From NCBI RefSeq assembly GCF_004023625.1, contig NZ_RPDJ01000008.1, positions 62,001 through 126,000 on the forward strand: a stretch of DNA of 64,000 nt, given 5' to 3'. Origin of the DNA: Streptomyces cavernae (GTDB lineage Bacteria > Actinomycetota > Actinomycetes > Streptomycetales > Streptomycetaceae). Positions 32,737-40,761 of the stretch are shown here, piece by piece. The notes under the pieces were generated by a model, which was given only the letters and a program-made list of their open reading frames with translations, was not told where the DNA came from and did no database searches. A program made the translations under genes and the position numbers. The first letter of the stretch is position 1. Each line of letters opens with the position of its first letter.

Positions 32737-33495
32737 TCAGCGCGGTGCCATGCGCAGCGCCCCGTCCATTCGGATCGTCTCGCCGTTGAGGTAGTCGTGG
32801 GCGACGATCGACAGGACGAGCTGTGCGTACTCCTCGGGGCGGGCCAGACGGCGCGGGAAGGGGACACCGGCGGCGAGCGAGGTGCGGAACTCCTCGGAGA
32901 CCGTCGCCAGCATGGGGGTCTCCACGATGCCGGGCGCGATCGTGCACACCCGGATGCCGTACTGGGCGAGGTCGCGGGCGGCCGGCAGGGTCAGCCCGAC
33001 GATGCCGCCCTTGGAGGAGGAGTAGGCGGCCTGGCCGACCTGGCCGTCGTACGCGGCGATGGAGGCCGTGTTGACGACGACACCGCGCTGGCCGTCGTCG
33101 TCCGCCTCGGTCTTGGCGATGGCCTCCGAGGCGAGCGCCAGGACGTTGAACGAGCCGATCAGATTGATCTGGACGACCTTCGCGTACAGGGCCAGGTCGT
33201 GCACGCCCTTCTTGCCGAGGATCCGCATCGAGGGCCCGACGCCGGCGCAATTGACCACCGTGCGCAGCGGGACCCCGCCGTCCGCCGCCGTGGCTACCGC
33301 GGTCCGCACCTGCTCCGGGTCGGTGACATCGGCCTCCACATAGGTGACGCCCTTGGTCTCGGGAGCCTTCTCGATGCTCGCCGCGAGGTCGACGGCGTAG
33401 ACCGTCGCGCCCTGCTCGGCGAGGGCTTGCGCGGTCGCCGCTCCGAGGCCGGACGCTCCGCCGGTGACGATGGCGGCGGTGTGGTCGAGCTGCAT
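32737..33495 (-). CDS. 3-hydroxyacyl-CoA dehydrogenase-type SDR (HSD10-like)
   Basis: The 252-residue short-chain dehydrogenase has the NAD site TGGASGLG at residues 10-17, the NNAG-equivalent NCAGVG, and a catalytic set with Ser in NTASIAAYDG and Tyr/Lys in YSSSKGG. The overall sequence resembles type 10 17-beta-hydroxysteroid/3-hydroxyacyl-CoA dehydrogenases, which oxidise 3-hydroxyacyl-CoA in fatty-acid or branched-chain breakdown. The second of two adjacent ATG codons (33495) has AAGGAG at the best spacing. The acyl-CoA dehydrogenase gene ends 46 bp upstream, so both are probably one operon. Confidence 0.92.
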   Translation of the reverse strand: MQLDHTAAIVTGGASGLGAATAQALAEQGATVYAVDLAASIEKAPETKGVTYVEADVTDPEQVRTAVATAADGGVPLRTVVNCAGVGPSMRILGKKGVHDLALYAKVVQINLIGSFNVLALASEAIAKTEADDDGQRGVVVNTASIAAYDGQVGQAAYSSSKGGIVGLTLPAARDLAQYGIRVCTIAPGIVETPMLATVSEEFRTSLAAGVPFPRRLARPEEYAQLVLSIVAHDYLNGETIRMDGALRMAPR

Positions 33496-33541
33496 CATTT
33501 CTCCTTGCAGAGCGCGGTGGTCTTGTGGTGCAGGACGGCGG

Positions 33542-34732
33542 TCAGCCGCCGGTGCCCGTGTTCTCGCCGACCACGGTGACGGCGCCACCGGGCCTGCCCA
33601 GCGCGCGGCTGATCACCATGCGCTGGATCTGGTTGGTCCCTTCGAAGATCTGCATGACCTTGGCCTCGCGCATATGGCGCTCGACCGGGAAGTCACGGGT
33701 GTAGCCGTAGCCGCCGAGCACCTGTACGGCGTCCGTGGTCACCTTCATGGCGTTGTCGGTGGCAACCAGTTTGGCGACCGACGCCTCCAGCGTGAAGGGC
33801 AGTCCCCGGTCCTTCAAGCGGGCGGCGGCCAGGGTGGTGGCGCGGGCGGACTGGATCGCCGCGTCCATGTCGGCCAGGACGAACGCCAGGCCCTGGTGCT
33901 CGATGATCGGCTTGCCGAACGTCTCCCGCTCCAGGGCGTAGCGCACCGCGTGGTCGAAGGCGCCCTGTGCGAGACCGGTGGCGACGGCGGCGATACCGAG
34001 CCGGCCCGAGTCCAGTGAGGCCAGCGCGATCCGCAGCCCCTGCCCCTCCTCGCCGATCCGGCGTTCGACGGGGACGCGTACGTCGTCCAGGCGCATGGTG
34101 GCGGTCGCCGATCCCGTCAGGCCCATCTTCCGCTCCGGCGGATCGGCGCTCAGGCCCGCGGTGCCCGCCGGGACGAGGAAGCAGGAGACGCCGTGCGAAC
34201 GGTCGTCCGAGGTGCGGGCCATCACGGTGTAGAAGTCGGCATGTCCGCCGTGCGTGGTCCATGCCTTGGCGCCGTTCAGCACGTAGTGGTCGCCGTCCCG
34301 TACGGCGCGGGTGCGCATCGCGGCCGGGTCGGAGCCGGCGTGCGGCTCGGACAGGCAGTACGCGCCGAGCAACTCGCCGCCCAGCATGTCGGGCAGCCAC
34401 TCCGCCCGCTGCTCCTCGGTGCCGAAAGCGACCAGCGGGAAGCAGGACAGCGCGTGCACGGAGACGCCGACCGCGACGCTGGACCACACCGCGGCGATCT
34501 CCTCCAGCACCTGGAGGTACACCTCGTACGGCTGGCCGCCGCCGCCGTACTCCTCGGGATAGGGCAGTCCGAGCAGTCCGCTGCGGCCGAGCGTCCGGAA
34601 GACCTCCCGGGGGAAGGTCTCGTCGGCTTCCGCGTCGGCAGCCCTGGGCGCGAGCTCCTTGGCCGCGAGCGTACGGGTCAGCTCGACGAGGTCCGCGGCT
34701 TCCTCGGTCGGCAGGGTGCGAGTGGCCGGCAT
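33542..34732 (-). CDS. Acyl-CoA dehydrogenase
   Basis: The 396-residue flavoenzyme introduces the alpha-beta double bond into an acyl-CoA. Signatures: AYCLSEPHAGSDPAAMRTRA (FAD/substrate loop), MGLTGSATATMRLDDVRVP, and the C-terminal QVLGGYGYTRDFPVERHMREAKVMQIFEGTNQIQR in outline, with the catalytic Glu in FEGTNQIQR. Length and motifs match short/medium-chain or branched-chain dehydrogenases; the substrate is not certain. A strong 28-bp dyad lies 18 bp upstream of the start, suggesting TetR control. The SDR gene follows as the next step of the pathway. Confidence 0.94.
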   Translation of the reverse strand: MPATRTLPTEEAADLVELTRTLAAKELAPRAADAEADETFPREVFRTLGRSGLLGLPYPEEYGGGGQPYEVYLQVLEEIAAVWSSVAVGVSVHALSCFPLVAFGTEEQRAEWLPDMLGGELLGAYCLSEPHAGSDPAAMRTRAVRDGDHYVLNGAKAWTTHGGHADFYTVMARTSDDRSHGVSCFLVPAGTAGLSADPPERKMGLTGSATATMRLDDVRVPVERRIGEEGQGLRIALASLDSGRLGIAAVATGLAQGAFDHAVRYALERETFGKPIIEHQGLAFVLADMDAAIQSARATTLAAARLKDRGLPFTLEASVAKLVATDNAMKVTTDAVQVLGGYGYTRDFPVERHMREAKVMQIFEGTNQIQRMVISRALGRPGGAVTVVGENTGTGG

Positions 34733-34749
34733 GTGGCGCCTCCACGAAG

Positions 34750-34777
34750 TGATACTGAGGTGTGTACGACAGTATCA
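34750..34777. promoter_or_regulatory. TetR-type operator upstream of the acyl-CoA dehydrogenase gene
   Basis: Perfect 8-bp dyad TGATACTG-N12-CAGTATCA, AT-rich within very GC-rich DNA and 18 bp upstream of the acyl-CoA dehydrogenase start codon, where it would overlap the core promoter. TetR proteins flank the operon on both sides (32050-32661 and 34970-35542). Confidence 0.6.
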
Positions 34778-34875
34778 TTCGCAGTACGGCTACAGGAAGC
34801 GCCGAAGCCCCGCCGAAGAGGAGCCGGAGGCCCCGACGCACGGGGAAAACCGCTGGCGGCGGCGGTGTCTGGGGA

Positions 34876-34975
34876 CCAGATGGCTGGTGGTTTCCGAGGG
34901 CCAGACGAATGGTGGTGTCTCTGCACCAGACGGCTGGTGGTGTCTGCGAACCAGACGGCTGGTGGTGTCTCAGGA
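34876..34975. repeat. 25-bp tandem repeat, four clear units plus one degenerate
   Basis: Units at 34876, 34901, 34926 and 34951 share the core CCAGACGGCTGGTGGTGTCT; a degenerate unit precedes them at 34851. There are no spacers between units. The last unit runs over the stop codon of the TetR gene at 34970. The array fills most of the gap between the TetR gene and the acyl-CoA dehydrogenase promoter. Confidence 0.85.
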
Positions 34976-35542
34976 GGAGACGGCGTGCACGATCAGCGAC
35001 GCGAGTTGCGCGTACGCCTCGGAGTCGGACAGCCCGGTGCGGGCCGCCACCTCGCCCAGCCGGATCTGCCGCATCGTGGCGGCGGCGACCTCGCCCACGA
35101 ACGCGGCGTGCACCTCGCGGAAGGCGCCGGCCCTGACGCCTTCGGCGATCAGCTGCCGCACCCGGTCGGCGGCCAGCCGCGTATTGGACTCGTAGACGTC
35201 CCGCGCGGGCGGGAAGTCCGCCATGTCGTCGAGGAACGTCCGGGACAGCGGCCGGAGCTGCTCGGCGACGGTGTTCAGATAGACACGTACGCGGTCCGCC
35301 GGATCCACGGTCTCCGCGACCCGCTTCTCCACGGCCTCGGTGGCACCGCGGAAGTAGTGCTTGACCGCCTCCCTGACCAGGTCCTGCTTGCTGCCCGCGA
35401 GCTGGTAGAGCGTCGTCTTCGAGCAGCGCAGCCGCTCCGCGAGGTCGTCCAGGGTGAAGGCGGAGAACCCCTCGGCCGCCAACAGTGCCACCAGTCTCTC
35501 CAGCAGGTCGGCTTGACGGGCGGTGCGGCGGGTGGACGGCAT
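34970..35542 (-). CDS. TetR/AcrR-family regulator
   Basis: The 190-residue regulator has the N-terminal helix-turn-helix FTLDDLAERLRCSKTTLYQL and a helical C-terminal ligand domain. It lies 74 bp downstream of the single-chain acyl-CoA carboxylase gene and 237 bp upstream of the acyl-CoA dehydrogenase gene, all on the same strand, so it is a good candidate to bind the TGATACTG dyad. Its ligand might be an acyl-CoA, which is inference from context. Confidence 0.9.
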   Translation of the reverse strand: MPSTRRTARQADLLERLVALLAAEGFSAFTLDDLAERLRCSKTTLYQLAGSKQDLVREAVKHYFRGATEAVEKRVAETVDPADRVRVYLNTVAEQLRPLSRTFLDDMADFPPARDVYESNTRLAADRVRQLIAEGVRAGAFREVHAAFVGEVAAATMRQIRLGEVAARTGLSDSEAYAQLASLIVHAVSS

Positions 35543-35616
35543 GTGATCAGCCTAACCGCCGTCATATGCGTTCCGGCAGGTGAGCGCGGCCACCGGATGT
35601 GTTCCCCGCACGCTTT

Positions 35617-38600
35617 TCACCAGGTGTCTACGAAGCCCCGCCGTCCCTGCCCGTCGTCACCCTGGTACCCGTCGAGCGCCGCCAGGATCCACCCCCGCGA
35701 CTGCACCGGGTCGATGACGGCGTCGATCTCCAGCGCCGCCGCCGCGTTCACCGCCTTGCCGCGTTCGTACAGTTCGGCCACCCGTGCCTCGAAGACCCGG
35801 GCCCGTTCCCCGGGATCGGTGATCGCGGCCAGCTCCCTGCGGTGGCCGAGCCGCACGGCGCCCTCCAGGCCCATGGCGCCGAACTCGCCGCTCGGCCAGG
35901 CGGCCGTGGCCAGGGGCGCCCGGGTGGAGCCGCCCATCATGGCCATCGCTCCGAGCCCGTACGCCTTGCGCAGCACCAGACTCACCAGCGGAACCCGGAG
36001 GTTGGCCCCCGTGACGAACAGGCGCCCGAAGTGCCGTACCGCCGCGTCCCGTTCGGAGTCCGGGCCCACCAGGAAACCCGGCGTGTCGCACAGCGAGACG
36101 ACCGGCAGGCCGAAGGTGTCGCAGAGCTGCAGGAAGCGGGCGGTCTTGTCGGCCGCGTCCCGGTCGATGGCACCGCCCAGGTGGGCGGGGTTGCTGGCGA
36201 TGAGCCCCAGGGGGCGGCCTTCGAGCCGGATCAGACAGGTCAGGACACCGATCCCGAACTCCCGCCGCAGCTCCAGCACCGAGCTCGTGTCCGCAAGGAC
36301 GTCGATCACCGCCCGCACGTCGTACGCGCGCCGACGGTTCTCCGGGACGGTGTGCCGCAGCAGCCGCTGATCCGAGGCCCCCCAGGGCGTCCGCTTGCCC
36401 CCGAAGCGGCGTGCGTGCCGGGGGTCCGGGTCCGGATCCGTCCGGAAGTACGACAGGTACTGCCGGGCCACCCGCACGGCCTCCGCCTCGTCCGGCACCG
36501 CGATGTCGACGACCCCGTTGGGGATCTGGACCGACAGCGGGCCGACCTCGGCGGGGCGGTACGAGCCGAGCCCGCCGCCCTCGATCATCGCCGGGCCGCC
36601 CATCCCGATGGTCGCCTCCGGGGTGGCGATCACCACGTGGCAGCACCCGAGCAGCGCCGCGTTGCCCGCGAAACAGTGGCCCGAGGCGATCCCCACCAGG
36701 GGCACCAGACCGCTGAGCCGCCCCATCTGCTGGAAGGTGGTGAGGTCGAGCCCGGCGATCGCGGTGGTGTCCGTGTCACCGGGCCGGCCCCCGCCGCCCT
36801 CCGCGAACAGCACCACCGGCATGCCCCGCCGCTCCGCGAGGTGCAGCATGCGGTCCGTCTTGCGGTGGTTCTGCAGTCCCTGGGTGCCCGCCAGGACCGT
36901 GTAGTCGTACGACATCGCCACGCACGGCGCGCCGTCGACCAGGCCGGTGCCGGTGACCATGCCGTCGGCCGGGGTCGAGCGGATCAGGTCCTCCAGCGGG
37001 CGCCGCTGCCGCTGCGCGGCGACCGCCAGGGCGCCGAACTCGGTGAACGTACCTTCGTCGCACAGGTCCTCGACGTTCTCGCGGGCGGTCCGCCGGCCCG
37101 CCGCACGACGCGCGGCCACGGCGTCGGGCCGGTTCTGGTCCTGTCCGAAGGAGTGGCGGTGCAGTACCTCGGCGAGGTCGGACCTGCGGGCGTCGAGATC
37201 CACGGGTGGCTCGGCGGTGTCCTCCTCGGGCCCGCCGGGCTCCGCGTCGATGGTCACCAGGGGAGCGCCTTCGGCGATCGTGTCGCCCACGCGCGCGTGG
37301 ACGGCCCGTACGAGCCCACAGCTCCGGGTGCGCACGACGTGTTCCATCTTCATCGCTTCGAGGACCGCCAACTGCTGTCCGGCCCGGACCCGTTCACCGG
37401 GCGCCACGTCCACGGAGACCACCGTGCCGCTCAACGGTGACCGCTCGGCGCCGGCGCAACTCGCGTCCACTCCCGCGCCGACCGCCGCGTCCCCGGCCGT
37501 CTCCACCGCCGTATCCGCGCCCGCGCCCGTCGCCGTATCCACGCCCGCGCCGGCTGCCGAATCCGCGCCCGCGCCCGTCGCTGTATCCGCGACCGCATCC
37601 TCCTCGACAACCAACTCGGCCAGGTGTTCCTGGAGGAAACCGGTGTGCGCGCCGCCCGAGGTGAAGCCCGGGTGGGCGAGGATCGCGCGCAGCAGCGGAA
37701 TGTTGGTCCGTACGCCTTCGACGGCGAACTCGTCGAGCGCCCGCCGCGCCCGGGAGCAGGCCGCCGGGAAGTCCCCGGACGGCACGTGCGCGACCACCTT
37801 GGCGAGCAACGGGTCGTACCGCGTGCCCAGACGGACGCCGGCGCGGGCGGCCGTGTCGACGCGGACACCGGGCCCGGTCGGCACGTCGAACCGGGCGAGC
37901 ACTCCCGTCGACGGCCGGACCGACCCGTCGGGGCCCGTCACCTCGGAGTTGACCCGGGCCTGGACGGCGTAACCGCGCGGCTGCGGGGGCGGTCCGGCGA
38001 GGCCCAGTGCCGCGAGCGTGTCCCCCAGCGCCAGCCGCAGCTGTACGGCGACGAGGTCGACCCCGGTCACCTCCTCGGTGACCGTGTGCTCCACCTGGAG
38101 CCGGGGGTTGGCCTCGATGAAGTGCAACTCCTCGTCCCGGACGAGGAATTCGAAGGTGCCGAGCCCCGTGAAACCCGTGGCGCGGGCCAGCCGCAGAGCC
38201 CGGTCCACCAGCTTGTCCCGTAAGGCGGGGGCCAGTTCGGGCGCGGGCGCGACCTCCACCAGCTTCTGATGGCGGCGCTGGACGCTGCAGTCCCGTTCCC
38301 AGAAGTGGGTGACCGCTCCGGTGGTGTCACCGGCGATCTGGACCTCGATGTGCCGGGCGCCCGTCAACAGCCGCTCCACGTACAACTCGCCCCGCCCGAA
38401 GCCCTGCCGGGCCTCCGAACGGCAGCGCTCCCAGGCCTCGGGCAGTTCCTCGGGGGTGCGTACGACACGGATGCCGCGGCCGCCGCCCCCGCCGACCGCC
38501 TTGATCATCACAGGGCCTTCGGACAGCAACTCCCGTGCTTCGTCCAGGTCCGCGGCAGCCGTGCTGCCCGGCAGGACGGGAACGCCCAACTCGACGGCGA

Positions 38601-38943
38601 GGGCACGCGCGCGGGCCTTGTCGCCGAAGAGACCGAGCACCTCGGGGTCGGGCCCCACGAAACCGATGCCCGCCTCGGCGCAATGGCGCGCGAACGACGG
38701 GTCCTCACTGAGGAATCCGTATCCCGGGTGCAGCAACTCGCACCCGGTGCGCCGCGCGGCGGTGAGTACGGCATCCGCGTCCAGGTAGCCGCCGACCGGC
38801 ACCGCCTCGTCGGCCAGACGCACGTGCGCGTCGTCCTCCGCCGCGTGCACCGCGACCGTACGCAGTCCCAACTCGGAGGCGGTACGCAGCACTCGTACGG
38901 CGATCTCCCCACGGTTGGCGACGAGGACGGACCGAGTACCCAT
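35617..38943 (-). CDS. Single-chain acyl-CoA carboxylase (BC-BCCP-CT fusion), contains a TTA codon
   Basis: The 1108-residue protein joins all parts of a biotin-dependent carboxylase. The biotin carboxylase (1 to about 445) has the ATP-grasp Gly-rich loop AVGGGGGRGIRVV and EANPRLQVEHTVTEE. The biotin carrier has EAMKMEH, with the biotinylated lysine at residue 532. The carboxyltransferase is the C-terminal part (from about 590). Length and order resemble the one-chain long-chain acyl-CoA carboxylases described in mycobacteria, whereas most Streptomyces carboxylases split these parts between two proteins. A repetitive linker of six 8-residue units (453-500) joins BC and BCCP. Leucine 241 is TTA (38221-38223). 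ATG at 38943 follows AGGAG. Confidence 0.93.
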   Translation of the reverse strand: MGTRSVLVANRGEIAVRVLRTASELGLRTVAVHAAEDDAHVRLADEAVPVGGYLDADAVLTAARRTGCELLHPGYGFLSEDPSFARHCAEAGIGFVGPDPEVLGLFGDKARARALAVELGVPVLPGSTAAADLDEARELLSEGPVMIKAVGGGGGRGIRVVRTPEELPEAWERCRSEARQGFGRGELYVERLLTGARHIEVQIAGDTTGAVTHFWERDCSVQRRHQKLVEVAPAPELAPALRDKLVDRALRLARATGFTGLGTFEFLVRDEELHFIEANPRLQVEHTVTEEVTGVDLVAVQLRLALGDTLAALGLAGPPPQPRGYAVQARVNSEVTGPDGSVRPSTGVLARFDVPTGPGVRVDTAARAGVRLGTRYDPLLAKVVAHVPSGDFPAACSRARRALDEFAVEGVRTNIPLLRAILAHPGFTSGGAHTGFLQEHLAELVVEEDAVADTATGAGADSAAGAGVDTATGAGADTAVETAGDAAVGAGVDASCAGAERSPLSGTVVSVDVAPGERVRAGQQLAVLEAMKMEHVVRTRSCGLVRAVHARVGDTIAEGAPLVTIDAEPGGPEEDTAEPPVDLDARRSDLAEVLHRHSFGQDQNRPDAVAARRAAGRRTARENVEDLCDEGTFTEFGALAVAAQRQRRPLEDLIRSTPADGMVTGTGLVDGAPCVAMSYDYTVLAGTQGLQNHRKTDRMLHLAERRGMPVVLFAEGGGGRPGDTDTTAIAGLDLTTFQQMGRLSGLVPLVGIASGHCFAGNAALLGCCHVVIATPEATIGMGGPAMIEGGGLGSYRPAEVGPLSVQIPNGVVDIAVPDEAEAVRVARQYLSYFRTDPDPDPRHARRFGGKRTPWGASDQRLLRHTVPENRRRAYDVRAVIDVLADTSSVLELRREFGIGVLTCLIRLEGRPLGLIASNPAHLGGAIDRDAADKTARFLQLCDTFGLPVVSLCDTPGFLVGPDSERDAAVRHFGRLFVTGANLRVPLVSLVLRKAYGLGAMAMMGGSTRAPLATAAWPSGEFGAMGLEGAVRLGHRRELAAITDPGERARVFEARVAELYERGKAVNAAAALEIDAVIDPVQSRGWILAALDGYQGDDGQGRRGFVDTW
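37444..37587 (-). repeat. In-frame 24-bp repeats in the carboxylase linker
   Basis: Six 8-residue units, for example DTATGAGA, DSAAGAGV, DTATGAGA and DAAVGAGV, form an acidic, flexible linker between the biotin carboxylase and biotin carrier domains. The first and third units are identical at the protein level. Confidence 0.8.
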
Positions 38944-39153
38944 CAGTCTCCTAGCGAGCGGACCACCGGCTTCAGCCAGTGGGGGAATCGCTTCCCTGGC
39001 CTCTGGTTTCCCTTTCCTCCCGCAGGGAATCGGTTCGGGCTGGACCGCAACCCTCGGGTCGGCAGCCGCCTCCTCCTCCAGGTGGGGGAGCGGAGTCGAG
39101 TACCCCTCCGGAAGCGGTCGGCGTCGTCATGCTCACGGACGGCGGCAGCCGGG

Positions 39154-39975
39154 TCAATCGGTCGTCGTCCGCCCGGACCGCTGTGCGGCGGTCGACGTCC
39201 CGGGCGCGCCGGACGACTTCCCTGGTGCGGCAGACGACTTCCCGGTCGCGGTGGACGGCTTCCCAGGCGCGGTGGACGACGGACCCGGCCGCTGTGCGGC
39301 CGAGGGCCCCAGCAGCCAGTCGTAGGCCTCCCGCGCCCGGAACTCCGCCTGCCCACCGCGCACCAGCAGTCCCGCGGTGGCGAACCCGGGTTCGTCGGCC
39401 TGCGCGGCGACGTACGGGATCGCCACGCACCGCATCCCGGCCGCGTGCGCCGCCTCCGCGCCGGGGGCCGCGTCCTCAAGGACCACACAGTCCGCCGGAT
39501 CGGCGCCCAGCCGCCGCGCGGCCTCCAGGAAGACGTCCGGGGCCGGCTTGCCGCGGGCGACCTCGTCGGACGAGACGACCGTGGTCAGCCGGTCGGCGAG
39601 GCCCGTGCCGGCCAGGATCGCGTCGATGGCCTCCCGGGTGGAGCCAGAGGCCACCGCCATCGGCACACCGGCGTCGGCCAGCAGGTCGACGAGCGCGCGC
39701 ATCTCCGGGAACACCCGGGTCGAGGCCCGGGCCAGGGCCAGATAGCGGCGGTTCTTGTCCGCGAGGAGGACGTCGAGCGGGGTCTCGATCCCGTACCGCT
39801 CCTTCCACAGCGCGATGGTCTCCTGGGTGCTGATCCCCACGTACTTCTGATGGTCGGCCCAGGTGAAGCCGGTGATGCCGTGGTCGGCCAGCATCTGACG
39901 GCCCGCCTGGAAGTAGTTGGGCTCGCTGTCCACCAGGGTGCCGTCGAGATCGAAGATGACCGAGAGAGAGCTCAT
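39154..39975 (-). CDS. HAD-superfamily phosphatase (beta-phosphoglucomutase-like) with repeat tail
   Basis: The 273-residue protein has the HAD motifs: DLDGTLVDSE at the N-terminus with the nucleophile Asp, AVASGSTREAI (motif II), the Lys in RGKPAPDVFLEAA (motif III) and VVLEDAAPGAEAA (motif IV). It probably dephosphorylates a small sugar phosphate or similar metabolite. After the domain ends, four 7-residue repeats (APGKPST type) and a Ser/Thr tail follow. ATG at 39975 starts MSSLSVIFDLDG; an ATG at 39987 and a GTG at 40008 that overlaps the Lrp stop (GTGA) are also possible. The 210-bp gap toward the carboxylase gene shows no feature I can name. Confidence 0.9.
   Translation of the reverse strand: MSSLSVIFDLDGTLVDSEPNYFQAGRQMLADHGITGFTWADHQKYVGISTQETIALWKERYGIETPLDVLLADKNRRYLALARASTRVFPEMRALVDLLADAGVPMAVASGSTREAIDAILAGTGLADRLTTVVSSDEVARGKPAPDVFLEAARRLGADPADCVVLEDAAPGAEAAHAAGMRCVAIPYVAAQADEPGFATAGLLVRGGQAEFRAREAYDWLLGPSAAQRPGPSSTAPGKPSTATGKSSAAPGKSSGAPGTSTAAQRSGRTTTD
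39187..39270 (-). repeat. In-frame 21-bp repeats at the 3' end of the HAD gene
   Basis: Four 7-residue units APGKPST, ATGKSSA, APGKSSG and APGTSTA extend the protein beyond the HAD fold. They have the same period (21 bp) as the tails of the symporter and of the TetR gene at 56.1 kb, although the sequences differ. Confidence 0.8.
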
Positions 39976-40004
39976 GACGTCCAGCATGCCAAGGGGGCGC
40001 CCGC

Positions 40005-40616
40005 TCACCTCCCGGCGGCCCGGCTTCCGGTGGCGGAGCTTCCGGCGGTCCTGCTTCCGGTGGCGGGGTTTCCGGCGGTCCCGCTTCCCGTGGCGGGGTT
40101 TCCGGCCGGCCGGCTTCCCGTGGCCTGGTTTCCGGCGGTCCCGATTCCCGCGGCCCGGCCGACCGACTCGACGAGCGGGAGCAGCCGGTGCGGCACGCGC
40201 TCACGCAGCGCCACTTCGGTCCGGGTGCGGACGACGCCGGGCAGGCTGATCAGCTTCTGGATCACGTCCTCCAGGTGCCCGTTGTCCCGCGCCACGACAC
40301 GCGTCAGCAGATCGCCACCGCCGGTGATCGAGAACGCCTCGACGATCTCCGGCACGGCGGCGAGCGCCTCACCGACCTCGTCGAGATGGCCCTGGGTGAC
40401 CTCGATGTGCACGAAGGCCAGCACGGGATGACCGAGTGCGGCGGGGGACAGGGACGGACCCGTGCCGGTGATCACCCCGTCCCGTTCCAGACGGTCCAGC
40501 CGCGCCTGGAGCGTGCCACGGGCGACACCGAGGATCCGGGCGTACTCCCGGACGCTCGTGCGCGGCTGCTGAAGCAGGAGCCGCAGGATGCGGGTGTCGA
40601 GTGCGTCCACGGGCAT
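40005..40616 (-). CDS. Lrp/AsnC-family regulator with repeat tail
   Basis: The 203-residue protein has the AsnC-type winged helix at the N-terminus (LDTRILRLLLQQPRTSVREYARILGV in outline; ARGTLQARLDRLERDGVI recognition region) and the RAM ligand-binding domain with FVHIEVTQGHLDEV and FSITGGGDLLTRVVA. It likely senses an amino acid. The tail is made of 10-residue repeats of the (R/G)TAGNPATGS type. It is divergent from the FUSC transporter gene with a palindrome between them, so it probably regulates that transporter. An upstream GTG at 40640 is an alternative start. Confidence 0.92.
   Translation of the reverse strand: MPVDALDTRILRLLLQQPRTSVREYARILGVARGTLQARLDRLERDGVITGTGPSLSPAALGHPVLAFVHIEVTQGHLDEVGEALAAVPEIVEAFSITGGGDLLTRVVARDNGHLEDVIQKLISLPGVVRTRTEVALRERVPHRLLPLVESVGRAAGIGTAGNQATGSRPAGNPATGSGTAGNPATGSRTAGSSATGSRAAGR
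40008..40142 (-). repeat. In-frame 30-bp repeats at the 3' end of the Lrp gene
   Basis: Four and a half 10-residue units (GTAGNQATGS, RPAGNPATGS, GTAGNPATGS, RTAGSSATGS, RAAGR) run to the stop codon, with the DNA copies strongly alike. Each unit is itself built from two related five-residue halves. Confidence 0.85.
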
Positions 40617-40658
40617 GGTCCGTTGGTCTCCTTCCGGCACCCCGTGGTTCTCCTTCGC

Positions 40659-40673
40659 TGGGCCAATGGCCCA
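40659..40673. promoter_or_regulatory. Lrp-type palindrome between lrp and FUSC genes
   Basis: Perfect palindrome TGGGCC-AAT-GGCCCA, 43 bp upstream of the Lrp start and 88 bp upstream of the FUSC start. Size (15 bp) and central AAT fit Lrp/AsnC-type sites, and the position allows control of both genes. Confidence 0.55.
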
Positions 40674-40761
40674 CTCCGACGGGCTTCGCTTGAGCCACGG
40701 GTTCCTCGAATGCTCTCATGTACGCGTCGATGGCGCTGCGGATCCCCGCGGCGCCTTTTCC

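Noticed and set aside
34876..34975. CRISPR-like array
   Set aside because: The 25-bp units are directly adjacent with no spacers, the repeat number is small and no cas gene is present.
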